Shown here in pieces: positions 9,147-16,622 of a stretch of DNA of 64,000 nt (within the stretch, counting starts at the first letter, position 1; each line of letters opens with the position of its first letter). The stretch covers positions 4,278,001 to 4,342,000 of the forward strand of contig NZ_JASVWB010000002.1 of NCBI RefSeq assembly GCF_030287445.1, read 5' to 3'. The notes beneath the pieces are model-generated. The model had not been told where the DNA came from, did not search any database, and saw nothing but the letters and a program-made list of their open reading frames with translations. The position numbers and the translations under genes are program-made. This stretch comes from Streptomyces sp. ALI-76-A (GTDB lineage: Bacteria; Actinomycetota; Actinomycetes; Streptomycetales; Streptomycetaceae).

Positions 9147-11198
9147 ATGCGGGAGATGGTCAAGGGCTCGAACGTGGCGTTGGCGGCGCTGAGCGAGAAC
9201 GCCGGTTCGGTGATCGTGAGTCTGAGCTGGGTCAGCCCGACCGGTGAAGGCGATGCGGACGTGTCCGTCCTGCTGCTGGATGCGAACGGCAAGGTGCGCA
9301 GTGACAGCGACTTCTACTTCTACAACAACCCGGTTGCCGCTGACGGGAGTGTGCAACTGCTGGGGAAGACGCCGACGCAGAGCGGCGACGAGGACCGGAT
9401 CACCTTCGACCTGACCGCGGTCCCGTCCGGCATCGACCGGATCGTCGTGGCGGCGAGCCGCTACGAGGGCGCCGGCTTCGGAGAGCTGGAAGACCTGAAG
9501 ATGACACTGGCCGACGGCGGAGGGGAGGGCCTTCTCGGGTTCGCCATCGATGACGCCGGCACGGTGAGCGCGATCATCTTCGGCGAGTTGTACCGGCGTG
9601 GGGAAGAGTGGAAGTTCCGGGCGGTCGGACAGGGTTACGACACCGGCCTGGCCGGTCTCGCGGCGGACTTCGGTGTCGACGTCGACGACGACGCGGGCGC
9701 GGAGGAAACGGCGGACAGTATGGAGGGCCGCGAGCAGGCTGCTCCTGCTGTTCCGGCTCCGGCTCCGGCTCCGGCTGCCGAGCAGGAACAGCAGGTGACG
9801 CCAGGCTTGGTGCCGACACCCCGCCCGCCCGGCGACGAGGCGGGGCCGAGGAAGGCGGCACGGCCTCGCACTGCGAAGAAGAAGGTCACTGTGCCCCGGG
9901 TGGCCAGGAAATCTCTGGCGGACAATGAGTCCTGGAAGCGAGCCAGACTGTTTCCGGTGTCGCTGCTCAAGAGCGACCGGGACCGTGAGACGCGCGCCAC
10001 GTCGGTACTGCTCTCGGTGATGGCACAGGTGCCGGAGTTCGGCCGAAGGCTCACGGCGGCGTTCGGAGCACCGTCGGGCCGTATGGAGACGTTCACCGAG
10101 GTCTCCCTGCCGCATGGCGACACACCGCGACGCCCCGACGGGGTGGTCCGTGTCGAGCGGGCCGGCAAACTGTGGACCGCGCTGGTGGAGACCAAGACCA
10201 ACGGCAACGTTCTCAAGCCCGAGCAGGTGCAGGCGTACGTGGACATCGCCGCACGCCGTGGCTACGAGGCCGTGATCACACTGTCGAACGACGTCGCGCT
10301 GGAAGGCAGCCCGCTCGTCGACGTGAAGATGGACGGACGGCGCAAGCACAAGGTGGCTCTGTGGCATCTGTCCTGGGCTGAAGTCACCCACCAGGCGCAG
10401 ATGCTGATCCGGCACGAGGGTGTCGGAGACAAGACACATGCCTGGCTTCTCCAGGAACTGCTGTACTACCTGCGGCATGAGAACTCCGGCTGCCACGGCT
10501 TCCAGAACATGGGAGCTGCCTGGGTCCCCGTACGCAACGGAATCGACGACGAGACCCTGTGTCAGGGCGATGCGCGTGCCCTGGAGGTGGTCGAGAGCTG
10601 GGAACGGCTCATCCGTCAGATCTGCCTCAGCCTCGGTGGTGAACTCGGACAGAAGGTACTGCCTGTTCAGCGTGCCAAGCGTGGAGCTGATCCGAGAACC
10701 CGCCGCAGTCTCCTGGCCGATCAGCTGTGCGTCGACGGCAGGCTTCACGCAGAACTGCGGATCGAGGGCGCACCCGGGATTCTGGCGATCAGCGCCGACC
10801 TGCGCACCGGCAAGCTCCGCAACTCCATCGAGATCCCCGCACCCGAGCAGGGCTACCCGCTGACCTGGGCCAAACGCCTCATCCGCCGCTTGGCCGAGGC
10901 ACCGGCAGACCTCCACATCGAGACCCTGATCGAAGGAGAGACCGGGGGGCCACGGGGCACGCTGGAACGGCTCCGTCCGGAGCCGGCCGACATGCTCCCG
11001 AAGAACAACGACACCCACATCACCGGCTTCCGCCTGTCCCTGTTCAAAAGCATGGGAAGCAGCCGCGGGAACGCCGAGTCCGGCTTCATCCGCAGCGTCG
11101 ACGACGCCGTGCACCGCTTCTACACCACGGTGCTGGTCCACCTGGACCGCCCGGCGCCCCGGCAAGCAGCAGCGAAGGAACCCGCCGGAACGGGGTGA
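9147..11198 (+). CDS. TerD domain fused to putative PD-(D/E)XK nuclease
   Basis: 683 residues from ATG 9147, which follows TTGGGGGG. Residues 1-185 are a TerD-type calcium-binding beta-sandwich (MVKGSNVAL start, DADVSVLLLD, SDSDFYFYNN). TerD proteins belong to tellurite/stress systems. Residues 185-285 are an acidic then Pro/Ala-rich linker and a basic patch. Residues ~285-460 look like a restriction-endonuclease fold: PDGVVRV at ~328, LVETKT at ~347 (Asp ... Glu-x-Lys) and a Gln-rich helix. The last 220 residues are unassigned. Standard TerD proteins are ~190 residues, so this is a long effector-type fusion. It could act in phage or stress defence (inference). Confidence 0.85.
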   Translation: MREMVKGSNVALAALSENAGSVIVSLSWVSPTGEGDADVSVLLLDANGKVRSDSDFYFYNNPVAADGSVQLLGKTPTQSGDEDRITFDLTAVPSGIDRIVVAASRYEGAGFGELEDLKMTLADGGGEGLLGFAIDDAGTVSAIIFGELYRRGEEWKFRAVGQGYDTGLAGLAADFGVDVDDDAGAEETADSMEGREQAAPAVPAPAPAPAAEQEQQVTPGLVPTPRPPGDEAGPRKAARPRTAKKKVTVPRVARKSLADNESWKRARLFPVSLLKSDRDRETRATSVLLSVMAQVPEFGRRLTAAFGAPSGRMETFTEVSLPHGDTPRRPDGVVRVERAGKLWTALVETKTNGNVLKPEQVQAYVDIAARRGYEAVITLSNDVALEGSPLVDVKMDGRRKHKVALWHLSWAEVTHQAQMLIRHEGVGDKTHAWLLQELLYYLRHENSGCHGFQNMGAAWVPVRNGIDDETLCQGDARALEVVESWERLIRQICLSLGGELGQKVLPVQRAKRGADPRTRRSLLADQLCVDGRLHAELRIEGAPGILAISADLRTGKLRNSIEIPAPEQGYPLTWAKRLIRRLAEAPADLHIETLIEGETGGPRGTLERLRPEPADMLPKNNDTHITGFRLSLFKSMGSSRGNAESGFIRSVDDAVHRFYTTVLVHLDRPAPRQAAAKEPAGTG

Positions 11199-11259
11199 CG
11201 CCCGTTCGCGGACAGTCACACGCAGGTCGCGCACCGGCTGACCGGGCTGACCCCAGGTG

Positions 11260-11312
11260 CACGAACAGGCCCCCTACCGACGGAAGAACCGCGGGCAGGG
11301 GGCCTGTTCGTG
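11260..11312. terminator. Bidirectional terminator; ancestral gpm terminator
   Basis: Perfect 16-bp stem (11260-11275 and 11297-11312) with a 21-nt loop, followed by GTGTTTT. It lies just left of the first att copy. Read on the minus strand it directly follows a gpm-like 3' end (GKKK-stop), so before the island inserted it would have ended both the TerD gene and gpm. Confidence 0.85.
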
Positions 11313-11319
11313 GGTGTTT

Positions 11320-11337
11320 TACTTCTTCTTGCCCTGG
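11320..11337. other. Attachment core copy A (outer left)
   Basis: TACTTCTTCTTGCCCTGG, identical to the cores at 13761 and 26898. Identity with the 13760 copy extends to 23 bp. On the minus strand it encodes the QGKKK-stop tail of phosphoglycerate mutase. It marks the left chromosome-island junction. Confidence 0.85.
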
Positions 11338-11401
11338 GTCTTGCCGGAGATCTAGGTGAACTGGGTTTTTGCTGGTCAGAGGCGGTGGGCTCGTGCACCT
11401 A

Positions 11402-11474
11402 GTGGTCGTCGTTGATCGTTGTTGGCCACTGTTGAGCGGCCTCGGACGGCCCATGGACGGCCCACCGCTGGGAC
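11402..11474. repeat. Left-arm repeat, copy 1
   Basis: GTCGTCGTTG..., GTTGAGCGGCCTCGGACGGC and the paired GGCCCA motif. Related to the copies at 12631, 13788 and 15054. Probably integrase arm-site DNA. Confidence 0.55.
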
Positions 11475-11503
11475 TTACTCGTCGCTGCCAGCCACCTGGA
11501 CCG

Positions 11504-11830
11504 CTACGCGCCGGGGGCCCGGTACTGCACTTGCCCGGCTTTGCGCAGGGCATCCATCGTTTCGTCGATGCTCAGGAGAACGGTCGTCTCAAACGAGCTG
11601 AGTGCGCCGCCTCCGCTAATCGCCAGGGCGACCGCGGCCATGGAAACGTTGTCGGGGGCCTCCCACAAGTTGTAGCCGTCGTGGGTGCCGAACGCGTACC
11701 AGAAGCCGTGCAGCTTGCCGCCGACGGACTCGATGTACGACTGAGCGGCCTTTGCGCGGTCCTCGGGGTGGCCGATGAGTCTCGCCCACGTCTCCGGCGT
11801 GTAGCTGAACCTTGATAGATAGAGCGGCAT
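11504..11830 (-). CDS. GYD domain protein
   Basis: 108 residues; ferredoxin-like GYD family of unknown biochemical role. The family signature is clear: a Tyr-rich first strand (MPLYLSRFSYTPE), GKLHGFWYAFGTHDGYNLWEAPDN in the middle and a Ser/Thr-rich end. I choose the second of two adjacent ATG codons (11830), which is better spaced from AAGGGAG; starting at 11833 adds one Met. It is the first cargo gene right of the outer att and points toward it. Confidence 0.85.
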   Translation of the reverse strand: MPLYLSRFSYTPETWARLIGHPEDRAKAAQSYIESVGGKLHGFWYAFGTHDGYNLWEAPDNVSMAAVALAISGGGALSSFETTVLLSIDETMDALRKAGQVQYRAPGA

Positions 11831-12569
11831 CATGTCTCCCTTTCGTCCCAGCAAGGGATGCCCTCGCCGGGTGAGACACGCCTCCGAGACCGCGCGTATC
11901 TCCCCCGAACGGCCGGGATGATGACCGGCAGGGTCAGTGGCGTGAGCGACTCCGCCCGCATCGAAACCACAGCATCGAAGCCCTCAACTTGGGAAGCTGC
12001 GGGCATTTGGGGCCAGGTTGGGCGTTGACCTGGGCAAACGCTCGGATCGTGATGTCGTCGGACTAGGCGGCTCTCCCTCTGATTCCCCGTTGTTCCCCGC
12101 TCGATCTGGTGCGCTTGTGGTGCGGTCGGGAAACGGGTTATCGAGGGTGCTCGAAATTGGGGTGTGCGGCAGGGTCCTGCTAGTCGCACTCTGGGGTGCT
12201 GAGTCGTTGGAAGCTCTCCGACAACTGGTACGCCGATCTGCCCGGCCTCTGTCGAGCAGCTGCGGGAGCGCCGGGCCTTCGCCGCTCAACGGGCTGAGCC
12301 TGCCGTGGCGCGTGGCTGGGGCGCAACCCCAAGGCTGGGCGGGAGTGGCGGCAGCGGCTTCGCGCTGTCGATGACGAATTTTTCGCCAAGAGGATGAAAG
12401 GCTCTTCGGGAATGGGTTTTGTTGAGTGAATGGATTCCGAGCCAATACCCCAATCACGTTTGCTTCGCTCCCATAGTCTGGGTTATTTGAAAGGACGTAG
12501 CCGGTCACCTCTAGCTCGATACCGGGTTCGATATTTCCGAACGAATGTTGTGCGGCAACCGGAACATAT
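11831..12569. other. Degraded region inside the CIME
   Basis: 739 bp without an intact gene. Base composition changes abruptly: high GC to about 12360, then markedly AT-richer to about 12620, so it looks like a junction of fragments. Coding-like but broken peptides occur on the + strand near 12195-12429 (entered separately). A minus-strand frame at 12380-12595 also looks partly coding (IELEVTGYVLSNNPDYGSEA) and may be another remnant. Confidence 0.4.
12195..12429 (+). pseudogene. Frameshifted remnant, unknown protein
   Basis: Protein-like segments appear in alternating frames: SRWKLSDNWYADLPG, then VEQLRERRAFAAQRAEP, then GRNPKAGREWRQRLRAVDDE ending FFAKRM...FVE-stop. Two frame changes are needed to join them. 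I do not recognise the family. The call rests only on amino-acid composition. Confidence 0.3.
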
Positions 12570-13040
12570 CTACAATTCGAGCAGGTTGGAGTCATTGCGG
12601 GAGAACTCCTGTCTTCTCCTGGCTGAGGGCGTGTTATTGGCTACCGTTGAGCGACCTCGGACGGCCCATGCGACCGCCACGCCTTCAGGAATGCCCGAGC
12701 GGACACTGAGGCTCATCAGGACATTGTTCACCCAATGTTCAAGCCACGTGGCATAGAAGAGAATCGCGAACCAATGCTCATCGGCGTGCATGGCACAGGC
12801 GGCCTTCTTGAGGAGATCGTCACAGTGGTCAGTTACCACATGTACATCGTCATCGGACCACGTGGTCTGCCCCTCGATTGTCGCGACTTGAGCGTCTGTA
12901 TATCTAGCGGTGTTGATCACCTCCTCGTCCGTTAATTCTTCGAGGTCAACCAAACCGCGCCGAACGTATTGGTCGACGATCCCCCAAAAAATTCTACTCT
13001 TGAGTGACTCGTCGACAAAGGGTGCAGATTCCTCATCCAT
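12570..13040 (-). CDS. Hypothetical protein with altered C-terminus
   Basis: 156 residues, acidic N-terminal half and a helical stretch HWFAILFYATWLEHWVNNVL (~residues 92-111) that resembles helical-bundle proteins. No ligand or catalytic motif is evident. AT-richer than its neighbours, so probably acquired. The last ~35 residues (VRGRSTVANN onwards) are encoded by the left-arm repeat at 12631, so the native C-terminus seems to have been replaced by recombination. Confidence 0.6.
   Translation of the reverse strand: MDEESAPFVDESLKSRIFWGIVDQYVRRGLVDLEELTDEEVINTARYTDAQVATIEGQTTWSDDDVHVVTDHCDDLLKKAACAMHADEHWFAILFYATWLEHWVNNVLMSLSVRSGIPEGVAVAWAVRGRSTVANNTPSARRRQEFSRNDSNLLEL
12631..12672. repeat. 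Left-arm repeat, partial copy 2
   Basis: GTTGAGCGACCTCGGACGGC and flanks match copy 1 closely, but only one GGCCCA unit remains and there is no att core beside it. It forms the 3' end of the 12570-13040 gene. Confidence 0.55.
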
Positions 13041-13154
13041 GTGGGCAAGTGTGCCATTCCGCCCGTGGTGCGGGCAGGTGAATTATGAGGTCGTGGTCGG
13101 CGGAGCGGCTTTGGGGTGGCGCTGCTTTGGCGCGAGTGATCATGGCCCCGAGCG

Positions 13155-13219
13155 AACGCGGTTAGCAAGCACGGTTAGCGAACGCGGTTAGCAAGCACGG
13201 TTAGCGAACGTGGTTAGCG
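13155..13219. repeat. Five 13-bp iterons
   Basis: Head-to-tail units alternate AACGCGGTTAGCA and AGCACGGTTAGCG, ending with AACGTGGTTAGCG; shared core CGGTTAGC (last unit TGGTTAGC). Immediately right (13225-13270) is alternating purine-pyrimidine DNA with two TGCATGCACGCAC copies. Such iterons are typical of replication, partition or transfer sites. Confidence 0.8.
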
Positions 13220-13422
13220 CCTGCCATGCGTGCATGCACGCACGCACGCTGAGCATGCATGCACGCACACCCAACCAAGATCGACTCGACGTTCGAATGC
13301 GTCTCGAACGCACGAAAGGAGCCCGCAAGCTAAGTTATATGTGTCACTCATTCACGACCCGCCTGCCTTCATCTGGAGATTTGCCCGAAGACCGCATACC
13401 TGAATAGGCTGCGCAAGCAATT

Positions 13423-13455
13423 CAGGGCCGCTCCCATTGCCCGGGAACGGCCCTG
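13423..13455 (+). terminator. Hairpin upstream of the 59-aa gene
   Basis: CAGGGCCG/CGGCCCTG stem extended by CTCCC/GGGA after a bulge. It may end transcription from the left or attenuate the gene at 13500. Confidence 0.5.
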
Positions 13456-13499
13456 TCTCCGTTGGTTTATCGACTCACATCATCCTCAGGAGGATATTC

Positions 13500-13679
13500 A
13501 TGGTCCCACGCGCAGGTGTCAGCGTCGACATCTGTCCCCGCGACTTGCCGGGCACGCTCGTCGGCACGGCCGGTGGAGCGCTTGCCCTGTGGGCCGACGC
13601 CCCCGCCGCGATCGTCGTCCCCGTGGCACTGCTGATCATCCTCGACATCCGGGTCCGCCTCTGGCGCCAGCACACCTGA
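13500..13679 (+). CDS. 59-residue membrane protein
   Basis: Unknown function. ATG 13500 follows a strong AGGAGG. Two hydrophobic segments (GTLVGTAGGALALWA and PAAIVVPVALLIILDI) with a basic C-terminus (RVRLWRQHT) predict a small two-helix membrane protein, similar in style to the Spd spread proteins of Streptomyces elements. It is the last gene before att copy B, where the AICE carries int. Confidence 0.7.
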   Translation: MVPRAGVSVDICPRDLPGTLVGTAGGALALWADAPAAIVVPVALLIILDIRVRLWRQHT

Positions 13680-13708
13680 CGGCCCACAGACGGCCCAGCC
13701 CCACCAAA

Positions 13709-13747
13709 AAGCCCCCGCCCCGCGAGAAACTCGCAGGCCGGGGGCTT
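13709..13747 (+). terminator. Terminator at the CIME right end
   Basis: AAGCCCCCG/CGGGGGCTT 9-bp stem with an inner GCGAG/CTCGC hairpin, 14 bp before att core B. It parallels the hairpin between int and att at 26847. Confidence 0.75.
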
Positions 13748-13760
13748 GCTGGTGTCGCGT

Positions 13761-13778
13761 TACTTCTTCTTGCCCTGG
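13761..13778. other. Attachment core copy B (internal)
   Basis: Second exact copy of the 18-bp core; 23 bp identical to copy A. It is the junction between the passenger element and the AICE, and the expected partner of copy C for AICE excision. Confidence 0.85.
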
Positions 13779-13787
13779 GTCTGGCGG

Positions 13788-13914
13788 GCCCGTTTTTCGC
13801 CCCTGGTCAGCGGACCGCGCACCTCAACTGACCTGCGGTTGGGCCGTCGTTGTCGGTCGTCGTTGGTCGTTGTCGGTCGACCTCGGAGGGCCCAGAGAGG
13901 GCCCAGCGGTGCGG
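13788..13914. repeat. Left-arm repeat, copy 3 (AICE left end)
   Basis: Starts GGGCCCGTTTTTCGCCCCTG and continues through several TCGTTG(T/G) units to a paired GGCCCA motif (AGGGCCCAGAGAGGGCCCAG). The first 67 bp match copy 4 at 15054 at about 59 positions. Copies 3 and 4 therefore flank the nuclease gene as direct repeats. Confidence 0.7.
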
Positions 13915-13978
13915 TCCCGGGCTCTCCCAAAGAGGAGCAGCCCGCGGACGCCATCCAGGGCGTGGCACGGTGAGTCGG

Positions 13979-14989
13979 CTACCCGTCCAACCTGTAGCGG
14001 CGCACCCGATCCGAAACATGTTCTTCAAAGAGATCCATAGCGTGAACCTCCCCGCTGAGAAGGCGTTTCAGGTCGCTTGAATCCCAGAGAAGAACTGTCC
14101 GGCCATTTGGCTCTTGAGCCGCGTTACTGCGACAAGCATCGGTGAACCCAGACCAAGCGACATAGATTCCAGCGATTACCGCTGGCCGCCTCCCTAGTTT
14201 TGCCGTGAGATCGGCGAGCTCACGCGATTGAAGCTTCTTCGCCTTCCAGCGACACTCAATGACAGCACGGAATGGCTTATGTACGAAAAAGTCAATCTGT
14301 TCCCCATTCCGCGTGACTCCTGGCTCTACTTCACAACCGTGCGCCGCCAGCAACTCTCCCAGCCACACCTCGAATCGGTTTCCCCTACCGGACCCTTTCA
14401 GTTCCGAAATTACATCCAGTTGACCTTGCAGGCGAGCAAGAGCACTCCTATCGATCTTTCGGCCCATAAGTTCGGCAATGGCATCTTCCCAACCCGGTAG
14501 CCTAATTGCGCTGCCAGCATCGAGGTCCGCCTGCTCTGCCCCCACAAATTCCGAGTTAGCGGAGTGAATGTCGGGAATTGAATGGAAGGCGACTTTTTGG
14601 TCGACCTCTACCGTCAAATGAAGCTTGTAGCTATCATCTACGCCTGCGACTTCCCGCACCACGCGTTCGTGATCGGCTCGCCTATACATGCTCCTATGGG
14701 CAAGCTGTCCATCCTCCCATCGCTCATCCAGGACGATCCGGTCCTCAGTCCCCGGTTTGATGAATACCCATTCCTTGACGAGTGAGACAATCACTCGAAT
14801 CTCAAGAGGTCCCAGAAGCTCGAAACAATCTGGTCGCTGATCTGCTAGATCCGAGTACAAGGCGCTAACCTTAGAGCGGTAAGCAGAAAGAACGCGTTTC
14901 CAATGTTCACGCGTGAAAGCTGGCCAAGCGTCAGCATAGGCCTTCGATGGCACTAGAGGATTTTCCCCAAAGTGAATCGACTCAGCCAT
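13979..14989 (-). CDS. Mrr-like restriction endonuclease
   Basis: 336 residues from ATG 14989 (after GGGAGAT). The C-terminal half is a PD-(D/E)XK nuclease of the Mrr/REase type: GRGNRFEVWLGELLAAHGCEVEP, then NGEQIDFFV and AVIECRWKAK give the Asp...Glu-x-Lys triad (residues ~236-260). The N-terminal ~200 residues are an uncharacterised domain, perhaps for specificity. No methyltransferase is adjacent; an orphan C5 enzyme is encoded 6.7 kb away in the same element. It is cargo bracketed by left-arm repeats and likely protects the host-element pair (inference). Confidence 0.82.
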   Translation of the reverse strand: MAESIHFGENPLVPSKAYADAWPAFTREHWKRVLSAYRSKVSALYSDLADQRPDCFELLGPLEIRVIVSLVKEWVFIKPGTEDRIVLDERWEDGQLAHRSMYRRADHERVVREVAGVDDSYKLHLTVEVDQKVAFHSIPDIHSANSEFVGAEQADLDAGSAIRLPGWEDAIAELMGRKIDRSALARLQGQLDVISELKGSGRGNRFEVWLGELLAAHGCEVEPGVTRNGEQIDFFVHKPFRAVIECRWKAKKLQSRELADLTAKLGRRPAVIAGIYVAWSGFTDACRSNAAQEPNGRTVLLWDSSDLKRLLSGEVHAMDLFEEHVSDRVRRYRLDG

Positions 14990-15053
14990 AGGATCTCCCT
15001 GCCGATGCACCTGCACGCAGGCGCATCTGTCGTATCGTCCTCGCGCCAACGTT

Positions 15054-15170
15054 TGGGGCCCGTTTGTCGCCCCTGGTCAGCGGGCCGTGCACCTCAACAA
15101 ACTTGCGGTTGGTCCCTCGTTGCTGATGGTCTGTGGTCGACCTCGGGGCCCAGGTGTCACCCCGGGCCAT
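15054..15170. repeat. Left-arm repeat, copy 4
   Basis: GGGCCCGTTTGTCGCCCCTG onward, parallel to copy 3; ends in a GGGGCCCA motif. The expected att core beside it is absent or degraded. Ends in the 3' part of the GNAT gene. Confidence 0.65.
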
Positions 15171-15741
15171 ACTTACGAGGAAGAACAGCCTCCCCCGGCT
15201 GGCGAGTGTCATCGGTGAAACCATGCTCCGCAGGGCGTGTTGGGCGCTGAGCGAGCCAACCAGACACCCGAGGGCCGCCGTTGACGGCCGCTCCCTCAAG
15301 GACTGTTCGAACATGCTCGAAGCCTTGCCGAAGGTAGTACGCCTGTAGCCCCTCGTTTGTCGTCCACGCGTCCAGGCGGAGCCACTTGGCTCCGGCCCGA
15401 TAAGCTCGATCCCCCGCCCAATCGAGTAGGCGTCCCCCGACGTTTGCGCCGGCATGCGTGCGGGCCACAGTTAGCTTATTGATAAACAGAGAAGGCTCCG
15501 CGAGTTCCTGCTCTGTCCAGAGCCCTGCCTCTGCGTCACGAGTCAGAGTTATGGTCGCGACAGTCGCATCGCCGTCCACGACCATGAAAACAGTACCTGC
15601 CTTGATGGTTTCAAGGAGCTTGTCAGCGGGATAGGGACGTCGCCACTGGTCGGTGCCGAGACGAGATAGCCAAGCTGCGGCCTCCTCACGGAAGGCCAGC
15701 AGCTTGGAGACATCGTCTGGGCGAGCGGGGATAATTCTCAC
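15157..15741 (-). CDS. GNAT-family N-acetyltransferase
   Basis: 194 residues. The acetyl-CoA-binding motif is HAGANVGGRLLDWAGDRA (~residues 93-110), preceded by FINKLTVARTH and followed by the usual WLRLDAWTTNEGLQAYYLRQGFE. Substrate unknown. Its ATG overlaps the stop of the upstream GntR gene (ATGA), so the two are co-translated. The last residues are encoded in arm-repeat DNA, so the C-terminus may not be original. Similar GNAT genes next to the repressor occur in other AICEs (recall). Confidence 0.85.
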   Translation of the reverse strand: MRIIPARPDDVSKLLAFREEAAAWLSRLGTDQWRRPYPADKLLETIKAGTVFMVVDGDATVATITLTRDAEAGLWTEQELAEPSLFINKLTVARTHAGANVGGRLLDWAGDRAYRAGAKWLRLDAWTTNEGLQAYYLRQGFEHVRTVLEGAAVNGGPRVSGWLAQRPTRPAEHGFTDDTRQPGEAVLPRKYGPG

Positions 15742-16511
15742 TGGGGCTCGTTCTCACTTCGTGCGGTCAGGTCGCCGATCTCGTAGTTCATCCGGTTGAG
15801 GTCGCCCCGGAACGTGGTGATGGTGCACCGGATGGGGCGATCCGGCGAGTAGCCCGTCCGCGTCCAGAGCATGACCGGGACACCGGCTCCAATCTCCAGC
15901 AGGCGAGCTTCGTCGGGCGTGGGCATCCGCGCCACGATCTCGTCGAAGTACCCAACCTGCTCGATACCCCGGGAAGCGAGATACCGCGTCGTGCCCTCAG
16001 CGATGTCGCCCGGCTCAGCTAGTCGCGGTGACTCGTCTACCAGCCACGATGGATAGTAGGTCGCCTGTGTGGACCATGGAACGTCATCCACATAGCGATG
16101 ACAGAATCGCAATACCGTCTTCGTACCCGGCTCGATCTTCAGTCGCTCAGCGATCTCCTGCGACGCCGGCAGCATCTCGACGCGGAACGTCTGGTGCGGT
16201 CGGCGCCCAGCGTTCGTCACGTCTGTGTTGTACGCGTCGCCGTTCTGCGGAAACGTCAAATTCTCGAAGCGAGAAGCGTTGAGCTCGAACACCTCGTGCG
16301 ACTTGACCTCGTACCCGAGTCCCTGACTGGACGAGATCAGCCCCTCACTGACCAGCAGACTAAGCCCGTTGCGGATGGTGTTCCGCGACGCGTCGAAGCG
16401 CTGTTGTAGGTCGTTCTCAGATGGCAGCCGCGATCCAGGCGCATGGGTGCCGTTGACGATCTCGCGGCGCAGGACGTCGGCCACTTGCCTGTACTTCGGC
16501 TGCTGGTTCAT
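15738..16511 (-). CDS. GntR/HutC-family repressor (KorSA-like)
   Basis: 257 residues from ATG 16511. N-terminal GntR winged helix (YRQVADVLRREIVNGTHAPGSRLPSEND...) and C-terminal UTRA effector domain (residues ~90-245). In pSAM2 the KorSA protein of this family represses its own gene and the transfer/replication activator; the position, divergent from the transfer operon, fits that role. Two dyads matching a GntR operator lie in its promoter region (16537, 16605). Confidence 0.88.
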   Translation of the reverse strand: MNQQPKYRQVADVLRREIVNGTHAPGSRLPSENDLQQRFDASRNTIRNGLSLLVSEGLISSSQGLGYEVKSHEVFELNASRFENLTFPQNGDAYNTDVTNAGRRPHQTFRVEMLPASQEIAERLKIEPGTKTVLRFCHRYVDDVPWSTQATYYPSWLVDESPRLAEPGDIAEGTTRYLASRGIEQVGYFDEIVARMPTPDEARLLEIGAGVPVMLWTRTGYSPDRPIRCTITTFRGDLNRMNYEIGDLTARSENEPQ

Positions 16512-16536
16512 GACCCCATCATGACGCACTCGCGCA

Positions 16537-16552
16537 ACTTGTTGGTACATGT
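16537..16552. promoter_or_regulatory. Putative KorSA operator 1
   Basis: ACTTGTTGGTACATGT, an imperfect dyad (ACTTGT-TGGT-ACATGT) 26 bp upstream of the repressor start. It shares the half site with operator 2. Confidence 0.65.
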
Positions 16553-16604
16553 AGCCCCGAACCCCTTGACGCACCACTGTCCGTCAGTGCAGCATCACAG
16601 CATC

Positions 16605-16622
16605 AGCTTGTACCAACAAGCT
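16605..16622. promoter_or_regulatory. Putative KorSA operator 2
   Basis: AGCTTGTACCAACAAGCT, a perfect 7-bp dyad with an ACCA spacer. Together with operator 1 it sits between the repressor and the divergent transfer operon. Confidence 0.7.

Larger units (their letters stand above)
11320..13778. mobile_element. CIME-like passenger element (2.4 kb)
   Basis: Segment bounded by att cores A and B, with left-arm-like sequence (11402-11474) and right-arm-like sequence (13680-13760) resembling the ends of the adjacent AICE, but no integrase, tra or rep gene. Contents: a GYD-domain gene, degraded sequence, a truncated hypothetical gene, 13-bp iterons and a 59-aa membrane protein. This is the layout of a cis-mobilizable element, or a decayed AICE, that could be moved by the neighbour's Int/Xis. 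Confidence 0.65.

Noticed and set aside
9069..11234. 721-codon minus-strand frame opposite the TerD gene
   Set aside because: Composition mirrors the antisense codon pattern; no domain is recognisable, while the + frame has clear TerD motifs.
13155..13219. Possible CRISPR array
   Set aside because: 13-bp units are contiguous with no spacers; iterons fit better.
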